A DNA stretch of 64,000 nucleotides from Rhodospirillaceae bacterium (GTDB taxonomy: Bacteria; Pseudomonadota; Alphaproteobacteria; TMED109). Position 1 is the stretch's first letter; every line of letters begins with the position of its first letter. Shown piece after piece: positions 18,071 to 27,284 of the stretch. The stretch covers positions 221,222-285,221 of the forward strand of contig CACMQH010000001.1 in assembly GCA_902615805.1 (NCBI GenBank), in the 5' to 3' direction. The notes below the pieces were generated by a model. That model made no database searches and was not told the DNA's origin. It saw only the letters and a list, made by a program, of their open reading frames with translations. Position numbers and translations under genes: made by a program.

Positions 18071-19114
18071 TTAATTTTCTTCTTCTAAACTCTTTTCTTC
18101 TTCTAGTTTTTCTTGTTCTTCCTCACTAGTACTATTTTTCTTTCTAATCATGCCTTCTATTTCATCAGCAATCTCTTTATTATCTAATAAGAATTTTTTA
18201 GCATTTTCTCTTCCTTGCCCAATTCTATTACCATTAAAGCTGTACCAAGATCCTGATTTTTCTACAAAGCCTTCAGCAACTCCTAAATCTATAATTTCGC
18301 CTTCTTTAGAAATTCCTTCACCATATAATATATCAAATTCTGTGATTTTAAACGGAGGAGCTACCTTATTTTTGACAACTTTAACTCTAGTTTGGTTTCC
18401 AACAATTTGATCTTTATCTTTAATTTGCCCTATTCTTCTTATGTCTAATCTAACAGAGGCATAAAACTTTAAAGCATTACCCCCAGTAGTAGTTTCTGGG
18501 CTACCAAACATAACTCCTATTTTCATTCTTATTTGATTAATAAATATTACCATTGCATTTGATCTTGAAATTGAAGATGTTAATTTTCTTAACGCTTGGC
18601 TCATTAATCTAGCGTGAAGTCCCATATGACTGTCGCCCATATCTCCTTCCAATTCAGCTTTGGGAACTAAGGCTGCAACACTATCCACTACTAATACATC
18701 TACAGCTCCTGATTTTACTAACGTATCAGCAATCTCTAGTGCTTGTTCACCTGCATCAGGCTGAGATACTAAAAGTTTATCAACATCAACTCCTAAATTT
18801 TTTGCATATACTGGATCAAGTGCATGCTCAGCATCTATAAAAGCACAAATTCCGTCCTTTTTTTGAGCACTAGCTACTACTTGTAAAGCTAATGTAGTTT
18901 TTCCTGAACTCTCTGGCCCATATACTTCTATTATCCTGCCTTTAGGCAATCCGCCTATACCTAACGCTAAATCCAGACCAAGAGACCCAGTAGATATAGC
19001 TTCAATATTAACAGTGGTGTTGTCTCCTAACCTCATGATAGAGCCACTACCATAATTTCTTTCAATTAACCCTAGAGCACTCTCTAAAGCCTTACTTTTA
19101 TCTTCTAAACTCAT
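18071..19114 (-). CDS. recA: Recombinase RecA
   Basis: 347 residues. RecA filaments on single-stranded DNA promote strand exchange and activate LexA self-cleavage. Walker A is [11 protein letters not shown], Walker [13 protein letters not shown], and the DNA-binding loops occur in [19 protein letters not shown] and [24 protein letters not shown]. The C-terminal tail is strongly acidic ([17 protein letters not shown]), as usual. Two SOS-type operators lie 11-47 bp upstream of its ATG, described separately. alaS follows after 37 bp. Confidence 0.98.
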   Translation of the reverse strand: MSLEDKSKALESALGLIERNYGSGSIMRLGDNTTVNIEAISTGSLGLDLALGIGGLPKGRIIEVYGPESSGKTTLALQVVASAQKKDGICAFIDAEHALDPVYAKNLGVDVDKLLVSQPDAGEQALEIADTLVKSGAVDVLVVDSVAALVPKAELEGDMGDSHMGLHARLMSQALRKLTSSISRSNAMVIFINQIRMKIGVMFGSPETTTGGNALKFYASVRLDIRRIGQIKDKDQIVGNQTRVKVVKNKVAPPFKITEFDILYGEGISKEGEIIDLGVAEGFVEKSGSWYSFNGNRIGQGRENAKKFLLDNKEIADEIEGMIRKKNSTSEEEQEKLEEEKSLEEEN

Positions 19115-19124
19115 AACAATACCT

Positions 19125-19139
19125 GTTCTATTTTAATTC
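19125..19139 (+). promoter_or_regulatory. Second, imperfect LexA box before recA
   Basis: GTTC-TATTTTA-ATTC differs from GTTC-N7-GTTC by one base. It begins 22 bp from the perfect box, about two helical turns, so LexA dimers on both would sit on the same face of the DNA. It lies 11-25 bp before the recA ATG. Confidence 0.45.
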
Positions 19140-19146
19140 TTTTTAT

Positions 19147-19161
19147 GTTCCTATATTGTTC
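19147..19161 (+). promoter_or_regulatory. LexA/SOS box of recA (alphaproteobacterial type)
   Basis: GTTC-CTATATT-GTTC is an exact match to the GTTC-N7-GTTC operator bound by LexA in alphaproteobacteria. It lies 33 bp upstream of the recA start codon, a usual operator position. It is one of the better clues to the organism's class. Confidence 0.85.
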
Positions 19162-19238
19162 TATTACATCTACACTAAATTTGCAAACTTTAATTAATAT
19201 TAATTATAAAGAAGTTTTAAAGGGGTGCAACTAAGTAA

Positions 19239-20447
19239 TCAGAAATAGTTTGTAATATTTATTAAAAAATAATTATCTCGTCTGAAACTATACAAAATAT
19301 CTTTTTCATTTACTGACCAATATGCATTATAACTTCCTGTAACCCTAATATTATCGGTAATTCTAGAACTAAGCTCTAAAGTTGAAGTATTACCTCCACC
19401 ATCTGTGTCTAGTGTTATTGACGTTAAAAATTCGGTTCCATCAGTATCATTAAAATTTAACCTAGTTGCTAAAAATAAATCATTCTGAAAAATATCAGTA
19501 GAATCGTTATTTCTATCATCATTATGATATTCAATGAATGAAGTAAGATCCCATTTATTTTCAAATAAATTATTAATTAAATATTCCATTCCTAAAGTAT
19601 AAGAATAAAAGTTTTCTCTAATATTTTTAGCATTTTTTTGACCATTCCTTTTTATTGCTTCTAACTTATAAATAATAGGTCCAGAAATAAGTTGTATATA
19701 AGTACCCAATTGAGAAATTCTTTCATATCCTTGAAAATATTTTAATTGTAAGTTTTCCAATTTGGCTATAGTAGAACTTTCCCTACTATTACCTCTAAAA
19801 CCTTGTAATGAAAAATCAAGCATTCCAAAACTATTTTCCCATTTTATAGCCCAACTAGGAACCTTAGATCCTGCTCCACCCTCATAAACAATATCATAGT
19901 TTTCTAGAACTTTACTTAATCTAAGTCTTCCAGTCTGACCTATTTGAGAAGAATTTTTGAAAAATGGTAAATAATAAATATCTAAGCTTCCATATTTTTC
20001 TGAGTAATTAGAAAAAGCTAAGAGAGACTGTCCAAGTTTTGCTTTTTGATCACCATCAGCAACATCTTTTACATTTATAATATTTACTAAATTTTTGGAC
20101 TCTGTAATTCCCCAAAAAACTTCACTAATACCTGCCTTAACCTGTATGTCATTATAATAATAGGTAAAATTGTGCTCCTTGAAATTAAATAAACTTCTAT
20201 TTTTATCGTGATGATCGTACCTAAAATAGGGTTCCATTAAAAATTCAATATCATTTTTAAAGTCTATAAATATTTCTGATTTAATAAAACTAGAATATGT
20301 ATTCTTTTGATTTGCATAAGCTTCTTTTTTATGAAACTCTTTAATTTCTAATCCTATTTCACTATTAATTTCCCAATCTAATTCTGCAGAATAAAGTGCT
20401 AATAGAAAAAAATAAACTAAAAAGCATAACTTAAAAAAGCCTCTCAT
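19239..20447 (-). CDS. Predicted outer-membrane beta-barrel protein of RND/LolA-like operon
   Basis: 402 residues. There is a signal peptide (FKLCFLVYFFLLALYSAELD) and then alternating amphipathic strands rich in aromatic residues, with no long hydrophobic helix. The chain ends in phenylalanine (INITNYF), as expected for an outer-membrane barrel recognised by BamA. It is the last gene of a three-gene minus-strand unit after an MMPL-type RND protein and a LolA-like lipoprotein-sorting protein, 11 bp behind the latter. Similar trios occur in other proteobacteria, and the barrel may be the outer-membrane endpoint for the exported substrate. I do not recognise a named family with certainty (DUF1302-like is possible). 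Confidence 0.7.
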   Translation of the reverse strand: MRGFFKLCFLVYFFLLALYSAELDWEINSEIGLEIKEFHKKEAYANQKNTYSSFIKSEIFIDFKNDIEFLMEPYFRYDHHDKNRSLFNFKEHNFTYYYNDIQVKAGISEVFWGITESKNLVNIINVKDVADGDQKAKLGQSLLAFSNYSEKYGSLDIYYLPFFKNSSQIGQTGRLRLSKVLENYDIVYEGGAGSKVPSWAIKWENSFGMLDFSLQGFRGNSRESSTIAKLENLQLKYFQGYERISQLGTYIQLISGPIIYKLEAIKRNGQKNAKNIRENFYSYTLGMEYLINNLFENKWDLTSFIEYHNDDRNNDSTDIFQNDLFLATRLNFNDTDGTEFLTSITLDTDGGGNTSTLELSSRITDNIRVTGSYNAYWSVNEKDILYSFRRDNYFLINITNYF

Positions 20448-20458
20448 TTAAAATTAAA

Positions 20459-21262
20459 CTATCTTGCTCTTGATAAACTTTTAGGATTGAAATCTCTTGA
20501 AGATAATCCAACTTTAAATTTAATATTTTGTACTAATAAATCAGTAGATTTTCCTGTTTGATGATTAATCATTTTATAAACACTTGGTCTCCAATGTTTA
20601 TCTAAATAAATTTTATAATCATCAAAAAATAATGTTTTTAAATGTGATCCTTTTCTATCAAAATAATCTATTTTCCAAACTTTATGTGCAGCGGTATCGT
20701 CTAACCATAACACTTGATATTTATAACCTGAACTTTTTTCAGTTGGTACTCTGCTTATTACGTGACATTCTAACTCATTATTATTAGGACAGGCTTCTTT
20801 TCTCAAATATTTACGGTCTTTATATTTTTCCAATTCTTGACTTCCTAAATCTTCATAAGCAAACTCTGAACCTACGAAGGAGCCAGATCTATTATCTGAA
20901 GTTATCCTTTTTACTCTTTTTAAAGCAGGTAGATAAAGCCATTGATCATCCGGATCTAATTTGTGGGTAAATGTAAGTGTAGCAGTACCTTTAACATCTT
21001 TAGGGCTATCAAAAATAAACAAAGTCTTATCACCATCTCCATCAACCTCTAAAGTTTTACCTCTAAAGTTTCTTATAGTTTCTTCTCCTTGTTTATTTCT
21101 TAAAGTCATTTTTGAATCGGAGGTAAAGTCTCCAAACCCTTTATCATAATTATATGCATCAGTTGATATTCTCAGCGCTTTATCATCTTCGGTTTCAGCG
21201 TTTAAAGAACTTATAAACGCTATGAAAAGTAATTTTATAATAAAAACATATTTTAAAAACAT
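20459..21262 (-). CDS. Outer membrane lipoprotein-sorting protein (LolA-like fold)
   Basis: 267 residues with a signal peptide ending near SSLNAET. The mature part matches the LolA-like family annotated as outer membrane lipoprotein-sorting protein, with the hallmark blocks FRGKTLEVDGDGDKTLFIF, DDQWLYLPALKRVKRI, GSFVGSEFAYEDL and KVWKIDYFDRKG. These periplasmic proteins are thought to carry a hydrophobic cargo between membranes. It sits 13 bp after the RND gene and 11 bp before the barrel gene, so the three proteins probably form one inner-to-outer membrane route. True LolA is shorter; this is the paralogous family. The cargo is unknown. Confidence 0.85.
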   Translation of the reverse strand: MFLKYVFIIKLLFIAFISSLNAETEDDKALRISTDAYNYDKGFGDFTSDSKMTLRNKQGEETIRNFRGKTLEVDGDGDKTLFIFDSPKDVKGTATLTFTHKLDPDDQWLYLPALKRVKRITSDNRSGSFVGSEFAYEDLGSQELEKYKDRKYLRKEACPNNNELECHVISRVPTEKSSGYKYQVLWLDDTAAHKVWKIDYFDRKGSHLKTLFFDDYKIYLDKHWRPSVYKMINHQTGKSTDLLVQNIKFKVGLSSRDFNPKSLSRAR

Positions 21263-21275
21263 AATAAGTAATCTC

Positions 21276-23618
21276 CTATGTATTAACTTTTAATTTATTA
21301 TTTTGTTTAAACTTTACTTTATCTATTGCCATTAATAAAGTAGGCAGAAAAAATAAATCTATAAATAACGCTATTGCTATAGTTATTGCGGTAAGCATTG
21401 CCATATCTGCATTAACTTTAAAACCAGAAAAAGACAGCACAGTAAAACCAGCAACTAATGCTAAAGTTGTTGTGCTTAGTGCAAATCCTACATTTTTAAA
21501 AGCATAAGTAGTAGCTTGTTCTGGGCTTAGCCCCTGTTCTCTTCTACCTCTTAAGTATTTACTTAAATAATGTACAGTGTCATCAACTACTATACCTAAC
21601 GTCATAGCAGCTACAACAGATAAAGCTACACCAACTTCTCCTTGCAAATAGCCCCACAAACCAAAACCCATTGCCGCTGGAAATAAATTTGGAATTAAAC
21701 TTAACAAACCAAGCTTAACATTTTTCAATGCTATAATTAATAAAAAGGAAATTAAAATTAGAGCAGTTGTTGTTCCTACTAACATAGAGTCAATGTTTCT
21801 TTTAGAGAAATGCGAAAATATCATTGATAAACCTGTTCCCTGTGTTTTAAACTCAGGCAACTCTTTATCAAAATAATCTTGAATAATTTTATCTAACTCT
21901 CTTACGTCATCATTAGAAGCATTTTGCAATGTTACGGTAAACCTAGTTGACGATTTATCTACATTTATTCTATCATTCAAATCTAATCCAAAAGGTACAG
22001 AAAGTTCATACAATAACAAATATTGAGCAGCTAACTCTCTACTTTCAGGTATGGAATAAAAGCTTGGATCACCTTCATTCATTGCTTTATTTAATCTTTT
22101 TATAGTATCTGATAAGGTAGTGACATGAGTAACATTAGGTTCTTGTCTAATTCTATTCGCTAACTTTTCCAATTTTTTCCAATACTCAGGGTCATTTATT
22201 CCATCTGGGCTTCCTGAAGGTATAGAATACTCAATGGTATTTAACCCTGTTAGATTATCTTCAACGAAATCAGAATGTTCTCTTATTTCAAATCTTTTAT
22301 CAAAATATTTAGTCCAAGTATCATCTAAAGTAATTTTAGTCATACCTAATGATAAAAAAATTATTAAGGCTCCATTACCAATTAAAAGAACTTTTCTTTT
22401 TCGTATAACAAATTCGCTTAATTTGGTCATAAAATTTTCAGCTTTTGACGAACCTATATTTTTTACTTTGCTAGGTAAAATAACTAATAAGGCTGGTAAT
22501 GTTACCACAGCATGAAAAAGGAGTATTAAATTACCAAAAGCCATCATATACCCTAATTGTCTAAAAGGAGGTGCCTCTGAAAAATGCATAGTAAGAAAAC
22601 CTATAGCTGTGGTAATTGCGGTCATAAACACTGGCTGTAAATTCACTCTTAAAGATTCATCAATTGAATCTTTTTTATTTTTACCTAACCTCATATTAAT
22701 TCTTTGAGTGCTCATAATATGAACACAATGAGCAATAGTTAAAGCTGATAACATTAAAAAAGAATTAAAAGTAGCAGCATTTAAAATAAACTTCATCCAG
22801 CCAGCAACACCCATCATGCCAATAACGGAAAGAATTACAATAAAAGCTGTTATTACAGATCCCAAAGCTGATCTTAATGAAAGTCCTGCAACTAAAAAAA
22901 TTACTAATAACATTAATGGAGTTAAGGTTGCCATATCACTAATTGAAACTTCAGTAAAAGCCATAGTAAGAGGAACACCACCAGTTACATAAAAATCTAC
23001 ATTAGGATATTTCTCTTTTAATTCATTTTGAATTGGTCTTATAAAATTCATAATTTCTATAACTGAATTTCCAGCTTCTACAGGATCATCTGGTTTTATT
23101 ATTGTAATATTAATTCCAGTAAACTTTTTATCTGGACTAACTAATTGATTTAATATTAGAGGTTCATCAAATGCAACTTCTTGAGCATTGATAGCAATTT
23201 CACTAGTTATTTCTCCTTCAGGAACTAAATCACTGATAATAATGTCATCACCCTCTGCTCTAGTCCATTGAAAGTTAGTTATTGAGTCAACTCTACTAGA
23301 AGATGGAGTTTGCCATAATCTTTTCGTTAACTCTCTCAATATATATAAATTATCAAGATCAAAAACATTTTCGTTTTTTGGAGCCATAACAACAAATAAA
23401 TTATCATTTTTAGTATAAGTATTCTCTAGTGTCTCAAGAGCTACTAGGTTAGGGTCATCATCTGAAAAAAAAATTCTATTATCAGGGTTTTGAGATAAAC
23501 CTTTTAACCCCATACCAAAAATAATTGTAAAAACTAACCCCAAAAAAAACATCATATAAGGTTTTTCTGTTATTAGTCTTCTATACTTTAATTGCCAGTC
23601 ATATTTAGATTTAGTCAT
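21276..23618 (-). CDS. RND superfamily exporter, MMPL/HpnN-like
   Basis: 780 residues. Two repeats each consist of one membrane helix, a large periplasmic loop and five further helices, the standard twelve-helix RND plan. The first starts near residue 20 (MMFFLGLVFTIIFGMGL). The SSD-like segments contain AFIVILSVIGMMGVAGW and VAAMTLGIVVDDTVHYLSKY, whose paired Asp is the usual proton-relay site. The MMPL/HpnN branch exports lipids or hydrophobic compounds to the periplasm or outer membrane. It leads the operon with the LolA-like and barrel genes; a 186 bp gap separates it from the divergent glycosylase gene. The substrate is unknown; hopanoid or other lipid transport is a possibility. Confidence 0.88.
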   Translation of the reverse strand: MTKSKYDWQLKYRRLITEKPYMMFFLGLVFTIIFGMGLKGLSQNPDNRIFFSDDDPNLVALETLENTYTKNDNLFVVMAPKNENVFDLDNLYILRELTKRLWQTPSSSRVDSITNFQWTRAEGDDIIISDLVPEGEITSEIAINAQEVAFDEPLILNQLVSPDKKFTGINITIIKPDDPVEAGNSVIEIMNFIRPIQNELKEKYPNVDFYVTGGVPLTMAFTEVSISDMATLTPLMLLVIFLVAGLSLRSALGSVITAFIVILSVIGMMGVAGWMKFILNAATFNSFLMLSALTIAHCVHIMSTQRINMRLGKNKKDSIDESLRVNLQPVFMTAITTAIGFLTMHFSEAPPFRQLGYMMAFGNLILLFHAVVTLPALLVILPSKVKNIGSSKAENFMTKLSEFVIRKRKVLLIGNGALIIFLSLGMTKITLDDTWTKYFDKRFEIREHSDFVEDNLTGLNTIEYSIPSGSPDGINDPEYWKKLEKLANRIRQEPNVTHVTTLSDTIKRLNKAMNEGDPSFYSIPESRELAAQYLLLYELSVPFGLDLNDRINVDKSSTRFTVTLQNASNDDVRELDKIIQDYFDKELPEFKTQGTGLSMIFSHFSKRNIDSMLVGTTTALILISFLLIIALKNVKLGLLSLIPNLFPAAMGFGLWGYLQGEVGVALSVVAAMTLGIVVDDTVHYLSKYLRGRREQGLSPEQATTYAFKNVGFALSTTTLALVAGFTVLSFSGFKVNADMAMLTAITIAIALFIDLFFLPTLLMAIDKVKFKQNNKLKVNT

Positions 23619-23804
23619 TATTTACCTATTTTTAATTATTAGGATCATTACCATATTTAAGAAAAAAAAGTCAATTAACATATTACTCATTTTCTCTTTT
23701 TATTTGTTTTTTTTCATCATTATATTCATAATTCCTGTTATTATGTTAGTTAAAAGTGACTATGAGTTAATAAATAGCTAATGATGAAGTAATAAAAATA
23801 TTAA

Positions 23805-24434
23805 ATGACAGTAAAAAAATATATACCTTCCTGGTGGGGTGAAGGTTGTAATGAACTTTCAAATAATGACTCCATTATGAAAAGCTTAATCAATAAGTTT
23901 AATGATAATAAACTTAGTAGTATTAGAAATCCATTTTATTCCTTATGTAAGTCTATTGTAGGTCAACAAATTTCAGTAGCGGCTGCAAGTGCTGTATGGA
24001 ATCGTCTAGAAAATAAATACAAAATTTTTGATGGTCAGTTTTTTAAACCAAGTGATTTTAACCAACTTAAAAAAATTGGTTTATCAGAGAGAAAAGCTTC
24101 TTATTTAATTAATTTATCAGAAAAATTAAAAGATTTTAATTCTTATAATTATTGGAATAATTTAAATGATCAAGAAATATACTCATTTTTAATAAATATC
24201 AAAGGCATAGGCCCTTGGAGCATTAAAATGTTTATGATTTTTTGTTTAAATCGTCCAGATATTTTTTCTGCTGATGATATAGGTCTTCTTAAAGCTATGG
24301 GGAAAAATTATTTTAATAATATTAGGCCAACCAAGGATGATGCTGAAAACTTTTCTTTGAAATGGAAACCTTGGCGAACTATAGCTAGCTGGTATTTGTG
24401 GAGGAGTATAGATCCAGAAGTTGTTCTTTATTAA
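23805..24434 (+). CDS. DNA-3-methyladenine glycosylase II-like (AlkA/HhH-GPD family)
   Basis: 209 residues of the helix-hairpin-helix GPD superfamily. It removes alkylated bases from DNA in base excision repair. Visible are SIVGQQISVAAASAVWNRL, the hairpin LINIKGIGPWSIKMFMIF near residue 130, and the catalytic Asp (about D158) in FSADDIGLLKAMGK; the C-terminal WKPWRTIASWYLWRSID is typical of AlkA. The N-terminal AlkA TATA-fold domain is lacking, as in the shorter bacterial form. Its last 4 bases overlap the end of the convergent amidase gene. No LexA or Ada-like site is seen before it. Confidence 0.9.
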   Translation: MTVKKYIPSWWGEGCNELSNNDSIMKSLINKFNDNKLSSIRNPFYSLCKSIVGQQISVAAASAVWNRLENKYKIFDGQFFKPSDFNQLKKIGLSERKASYLINLSEKLKDFNSYNYWNNLNDQEIYSFLINIKGIGPWSIKMFMIFCLNRPDIFSADDIGLLKAMGKNYFNNIRPTKDDAENFSLKWKPWRTIASWYLWRSIDPEVVLY

Positions 24435-25858
24435 ATGTTTTTTGGCCATTTATTTGTTAAAGAAAATACTTTTTCCAAATATGCTGAAATTTGAAAACAT
24501 CTTTTATCCTCATAGTGAGGAGCCACTACTTGAATCCCAACCGGCAAACCTGAGCTAGAAAAACCACAATTGATTGTTGAAGAGGGATGTTTTGTAAGGT
24601 TAAGAGGATAGGTAAAAGGAGTCCAACTAAATAAATCCTTACTCTCATAATTTTTAGGAATTACATCATCATACTCTAAAGGCAAAACCGGCATTGTTGG
24701 TCCTATTAGGACATCAAACTTTTCAAATAAATAAGATAAGTACGTTGCATTTTCTGCTCTTTTTGCTTCAGCAGTTAAAAAATCGAATACAGAATATTTA
24801 TTACCCTCATCAATGAATTGCAGAAAGTTTTCATCTATTTTGGAAAATTCTTCATCATCTATTTTTTTTGATAAATTTGCAGCACCTACGTACCACATAG
24901 TTTTAAAAATATCTGCTGGATTATTTGGCCAATTTATTTTGCTATCAAAAGTTAATTGTAACCCTTCTTGTTTTAGTTTTTTTAAAATATTTTCATAAAC
25001 AACTTCAACTGAATCTTCTAAAGAAATTTGATTAAAAAAAGTTTTCATACCCCAATATTTAAAAACACCTATTTTTAAATTTTTAACTTCATTTAAATCA
25101 AATTCATTATAAATTTCTTTATCGTACGGTAGAGAGTACCAATCATCTTTATCTGGTTTTGCAATAACATTCATTAAAAGCCCTCCATCTGCTACAGTTC
25201 TAGTTATTGGGCCTATATTTGCTACTGTACCAAATGGGGAAATAGGATAAGCAGGTACTTTTCCAAAAGTAGGCTTATGTCCAAATAATCCACAAAAACT
25301 GCAAGGAATTCTAACAGAACCTCCACCATCTGTGCCTATCGATAAAGGACCCATTCCAGCTGCAACAGCTGAAGCAGAACCTCCTGAACTTCCGCCTGAA
25401 TTGAACTTAGTATTCCAAGGATTTAAAGTGGCTCCATATCTTTTACTTTGTGTAGTTCCTTTATGCCCAAATTCAGGAGTTGTAGTTTTACCTAAAACTA
25501 TACCCCCTTGTTCGAAAATTTTTTTTACCACTGGAGCATCTTTATCACTTGTAATTGGTAAGCTTTCAATAAATGAACCCCTTCTTGTAGGATAATCCTT
25601 TGTAACTAATAAGTCTTTAATACTAATTGGCACTCCATCTAAAATTCCTTTAACTTTTCCAGAACTCCAGCGTTCTGAAGATAGTTTTGCTTGTTGTAAA
25701 ATTTTTTCCTTATCGAAACAAACAAAAGCATTAAATTGGGAATTTTTATTTTCTAACTGTTTAATTATGTCCAAAGATACTTCTAATGGATTGGTTTCCC
25801 TAGTTTTATACATTCTTAACAAATCAACAGCTGATAATTTGTACAATTCATTTTTCAT
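24431..25858 (-). CDS. Amidase signature family hydrolase
   Basis: 475 residues of the amidase signature (AS) family. The Ser-cisSer-Lys catalytic triad can be read as Lys81 (VPISIKDLLV), Ser157 (NSGGSSGGSASAVAAG) and Ser181 (IGTDGGGSVRIP). The family hydrolyses carboxamides or nitrile-derived amides, and its best known member is GatA. This one lacks gatB/gatC neighbours and has the substrate loop divergent from GatA, so a general amidase is more likely than the tRNA-dependent amidotransferase. No signal peptide is present. Its start is 24 bp from the divergent isomerase gene. The natural substrate cannot be predicted. Confidence 0.9.
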   Translation of the reverse strand: MKNELYKLSAVDLLRMYKTRETNPLEVSLDIIKQLENKNSQFNAFVCFDKEKILQQAKLSSERWSSGKVKGILDGVPISIKDLLVTKDYPTRRGSFIESLPITSDKDAPVVKKIFEQGGIVLGKTTTPEFGHKGTTQSKRYGATLNPWNTKFNSGGSSGGSASAVAAGMGPLSIGTDGGGSVRIPCSFCGLFGHKPTFGKVPAYPISPFGTVANIGPITRTVADGGLLMNVIAKPDKDDWYSLPYDKEIYNEFDLNEVKNLKIGVFKYWGMKTFFNQISLEDSVEVVYENILKKLKQEGLQLTFDSKINWPNNPADIFKTMWYVGAANLSKKIDDEEFSKIDENFLQFIDEGNKYSVFDFLTAEAKRAENATYLSYLFEKFDVLIGPTMPVLPLEYDDVIPKNYESKDLFSWTPFTYPLNLTKHPSSTINCGFSSSGLPVGIQVVAPHYEDKRCFQISAYLEKVFSLTNKWPKNI

Positions 25859-25918
25859 ATTTATATTTTAATTTTTATCATTATGATTACAATATATATT
25901 TCAATTAACGGTAAACAA

Positions 25919-26530
25919 ATGAAGCAATTTATTGATTTTTATATGGTTGTAATATCTCCATGGTGTTATCTGGGATTAAATAGATTAATTTCAATTTCAA
26001 AAACATATGATATTGATATTAATATTAAACCTATTGATATATTTTCTATCTTTAAAGAATATGGTACTAAAGGTGTAAAAGAGAGACCTCTTCCTGTTCA
26101 AAAAAATAGAATTAATGAAATTAAAAGGTGGGGAAACTATCTAGATATTAAAATTAATGAAAAACCAAAGTTTCACCCTGTAGACCCAAATATATCATCT
26201 AAAGTCATAATTGCTTCTCTATTATTTGATAATGACTTAGAAAAGACTTTTGCTCTTACAAAAAATCTCTGTGAAGCTGTTTGGGTAGAAGACTTAGATG
26301 TGTCAGATGAAAATGTTATACATAAGATTTGTGAACAACTAGATCTAAAAGAAACCACAAAAGATTTTTATAATAAAGATGAAAAAGTTATTGAAGCATT
26401 AAAAAATAATACTTCAGATGCAAAAAAAAATAATGTATTTGGTGTTCCTACTTTTTTATATAAAAATGAACTATTTTTTGGCCAAGACAGAATGTTTATG
26501 TTAGAACAGGCAATCAAAACTAACGTATGA
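25919..26530 (+). CDS. 2-hydroxychromene-2-carboxylate isomerase-like (DsbA fold, kappa GST class)
   Basis: The protein has the NahD/kappa-GST family opening FIDFYMVVISPWCYLGLNRL, with the active-site Ser of SPW, and the later blocks YGTKGVKERP, PKFHPVDPN and GVPTFLYKNELFFGQDR. Members isomerise hydroxychromene carboxylates with glutathione or are glutathione-dependent oxidoreductases. Two starts are possible: ATG at 25883 or ATG at 25919. I prefer 25919 because family members begin a few residues before the FYFD strand; the longer form would add 12 residues without family similarity. The stop overlaps the start of the next gene by 4 bases, so they are coupled. Confidence 0.82.
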   Translation: MKQFIDFYMVVISPWCYLGLNRLISISKTYDIDINIKPIDIFSIFKEYGTKGVKERPLPVQKNRINEIKRWGNYLDIKINEKPKFHPVDPNISSKVIIASLLFDNDLEKTFALTKNLCEAVWVEDLDVSDENVIHKICEQLDLKETTKDFYNKDEKVIEALKNNTSDAKKNNVFGVPTFLYKNELFFGQDRMFMLEQAIKTNV

Positions 26531-27270
26531 AGCCTTATTTTTTAATTTTTATTTTTTTTACTTTTGCTAAAGCTATTTATGCTAAAAATATTATTTTTGA
26601 AATATCAGGAATTGCAAAAGTTGGTCAAGATTGTTTCATAAGCGTTTTTATAAAAGATGAAACGGACTTAAATATAAAAGAATTACATGTAAATATTTTT
26701 TCAACAGATATTAATGAAAAATTATTAGGTAGATCAAATATAATATTTACAAAATTTAATAAAAACCAACCTTTTGTAACCAATGTACCTATTAATTTTG
26801 AAAATAGAGAAGAATGTAAAGCTATAAAGAATTTAAAAATACATGTAAAAAACTGTATTGAAATCAATCAAAATAAAGACCAATGCGAAAATCTAGTAAA
26901 AATAAAAGAAAATTTAAGTGGTAACCATCTAATTAATACAAACATAATAAAAGACTCTTCTTTTTTTAATTCTGATAACAATGAACTCTATTTAAAAGAG
27001 TTTGGAGTATATTTGAAAAAACTAAATTCAGATTATGCTCAACGTTATAAAATAAAAAATTATACTAGTGGTTTGATTGTAGTAGAAGTAAATAAATCTA
27101 ATACTTTCTTGGTAGGAGACCTAATTACAGAAGTAGAGATGACAGAAATATATAATATTTCTCAACTAAGAAAACAAATAGTAGAAGTTTTTGATAATAA
27201 AAAAAAACACATATTAATTAATTTTATTAGAAATAATAATGAAAAACTAGTTGCAGTGAAACTAAATTAG
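26527..27270 (+). CDS. Exported protein with C-terminal DegP-like PDZ domain, no protease domain
   Basis: 247 residues with an N-terminal signal (FLIFIFFTFAKAIYAKN). The first 150 residues, with four to five cysteines, match no family I recognise. The last 90 residues (from LKEFGVYLKKLN) follow the pattern of the second PDZ domain of DegP/HtrA proteases: a carboxylate-loop-like start, SGLIVVEVNKSNTFLVGDLITEV, YNISQLRKQIVEV and LINFIRNNNEKLVAVKL. No Ser-protease triad is present. It overlaps the isomerase gene by 4 bases and precedes dxs by 14 bp. I infer a periplasmic binding or scaffold role; the ligand is unknown. Confidence 0.72.
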   Translation: MKPYFLIFIFFTFAKAIYAKNIIFEISGIAKVGQDCFISVFIKDETDLNIKELHVNIFSTDINEKLLGRSNIIFTKFNKNQPFVTNVPINFENREECKAIKNLKIHVKNCIEINQNKDQCENLVKIKENLSGNHLINTNIIKDSSFFNSDNNELYLKEFGVYLKKLNSDYAQRYKIKNYTSGLIVVEVNKSNTFLVGDLITEVEMTEIYNISQLRKQIVEVFDNKKKHILINFIRNNNEKLVAVKLN

Positions 27271-27284
27271 GTTAAGTGTAAATA

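Noticed and set aside
19190-19207. AT-only palindrome TTAATTAATATTAATTA downstream of the barrel gene
   Set aside because: It has no GC stem and no T-tract, and such palindromes are expected by chance at this base content.
24431-25858. GatA subunit of the tRNA-dependent amidotransferase
   Set aside because: The triad is shared by all AS-family amidases; gatB and gatC are not adjacent and the sequence away from the core does not look like GatA.
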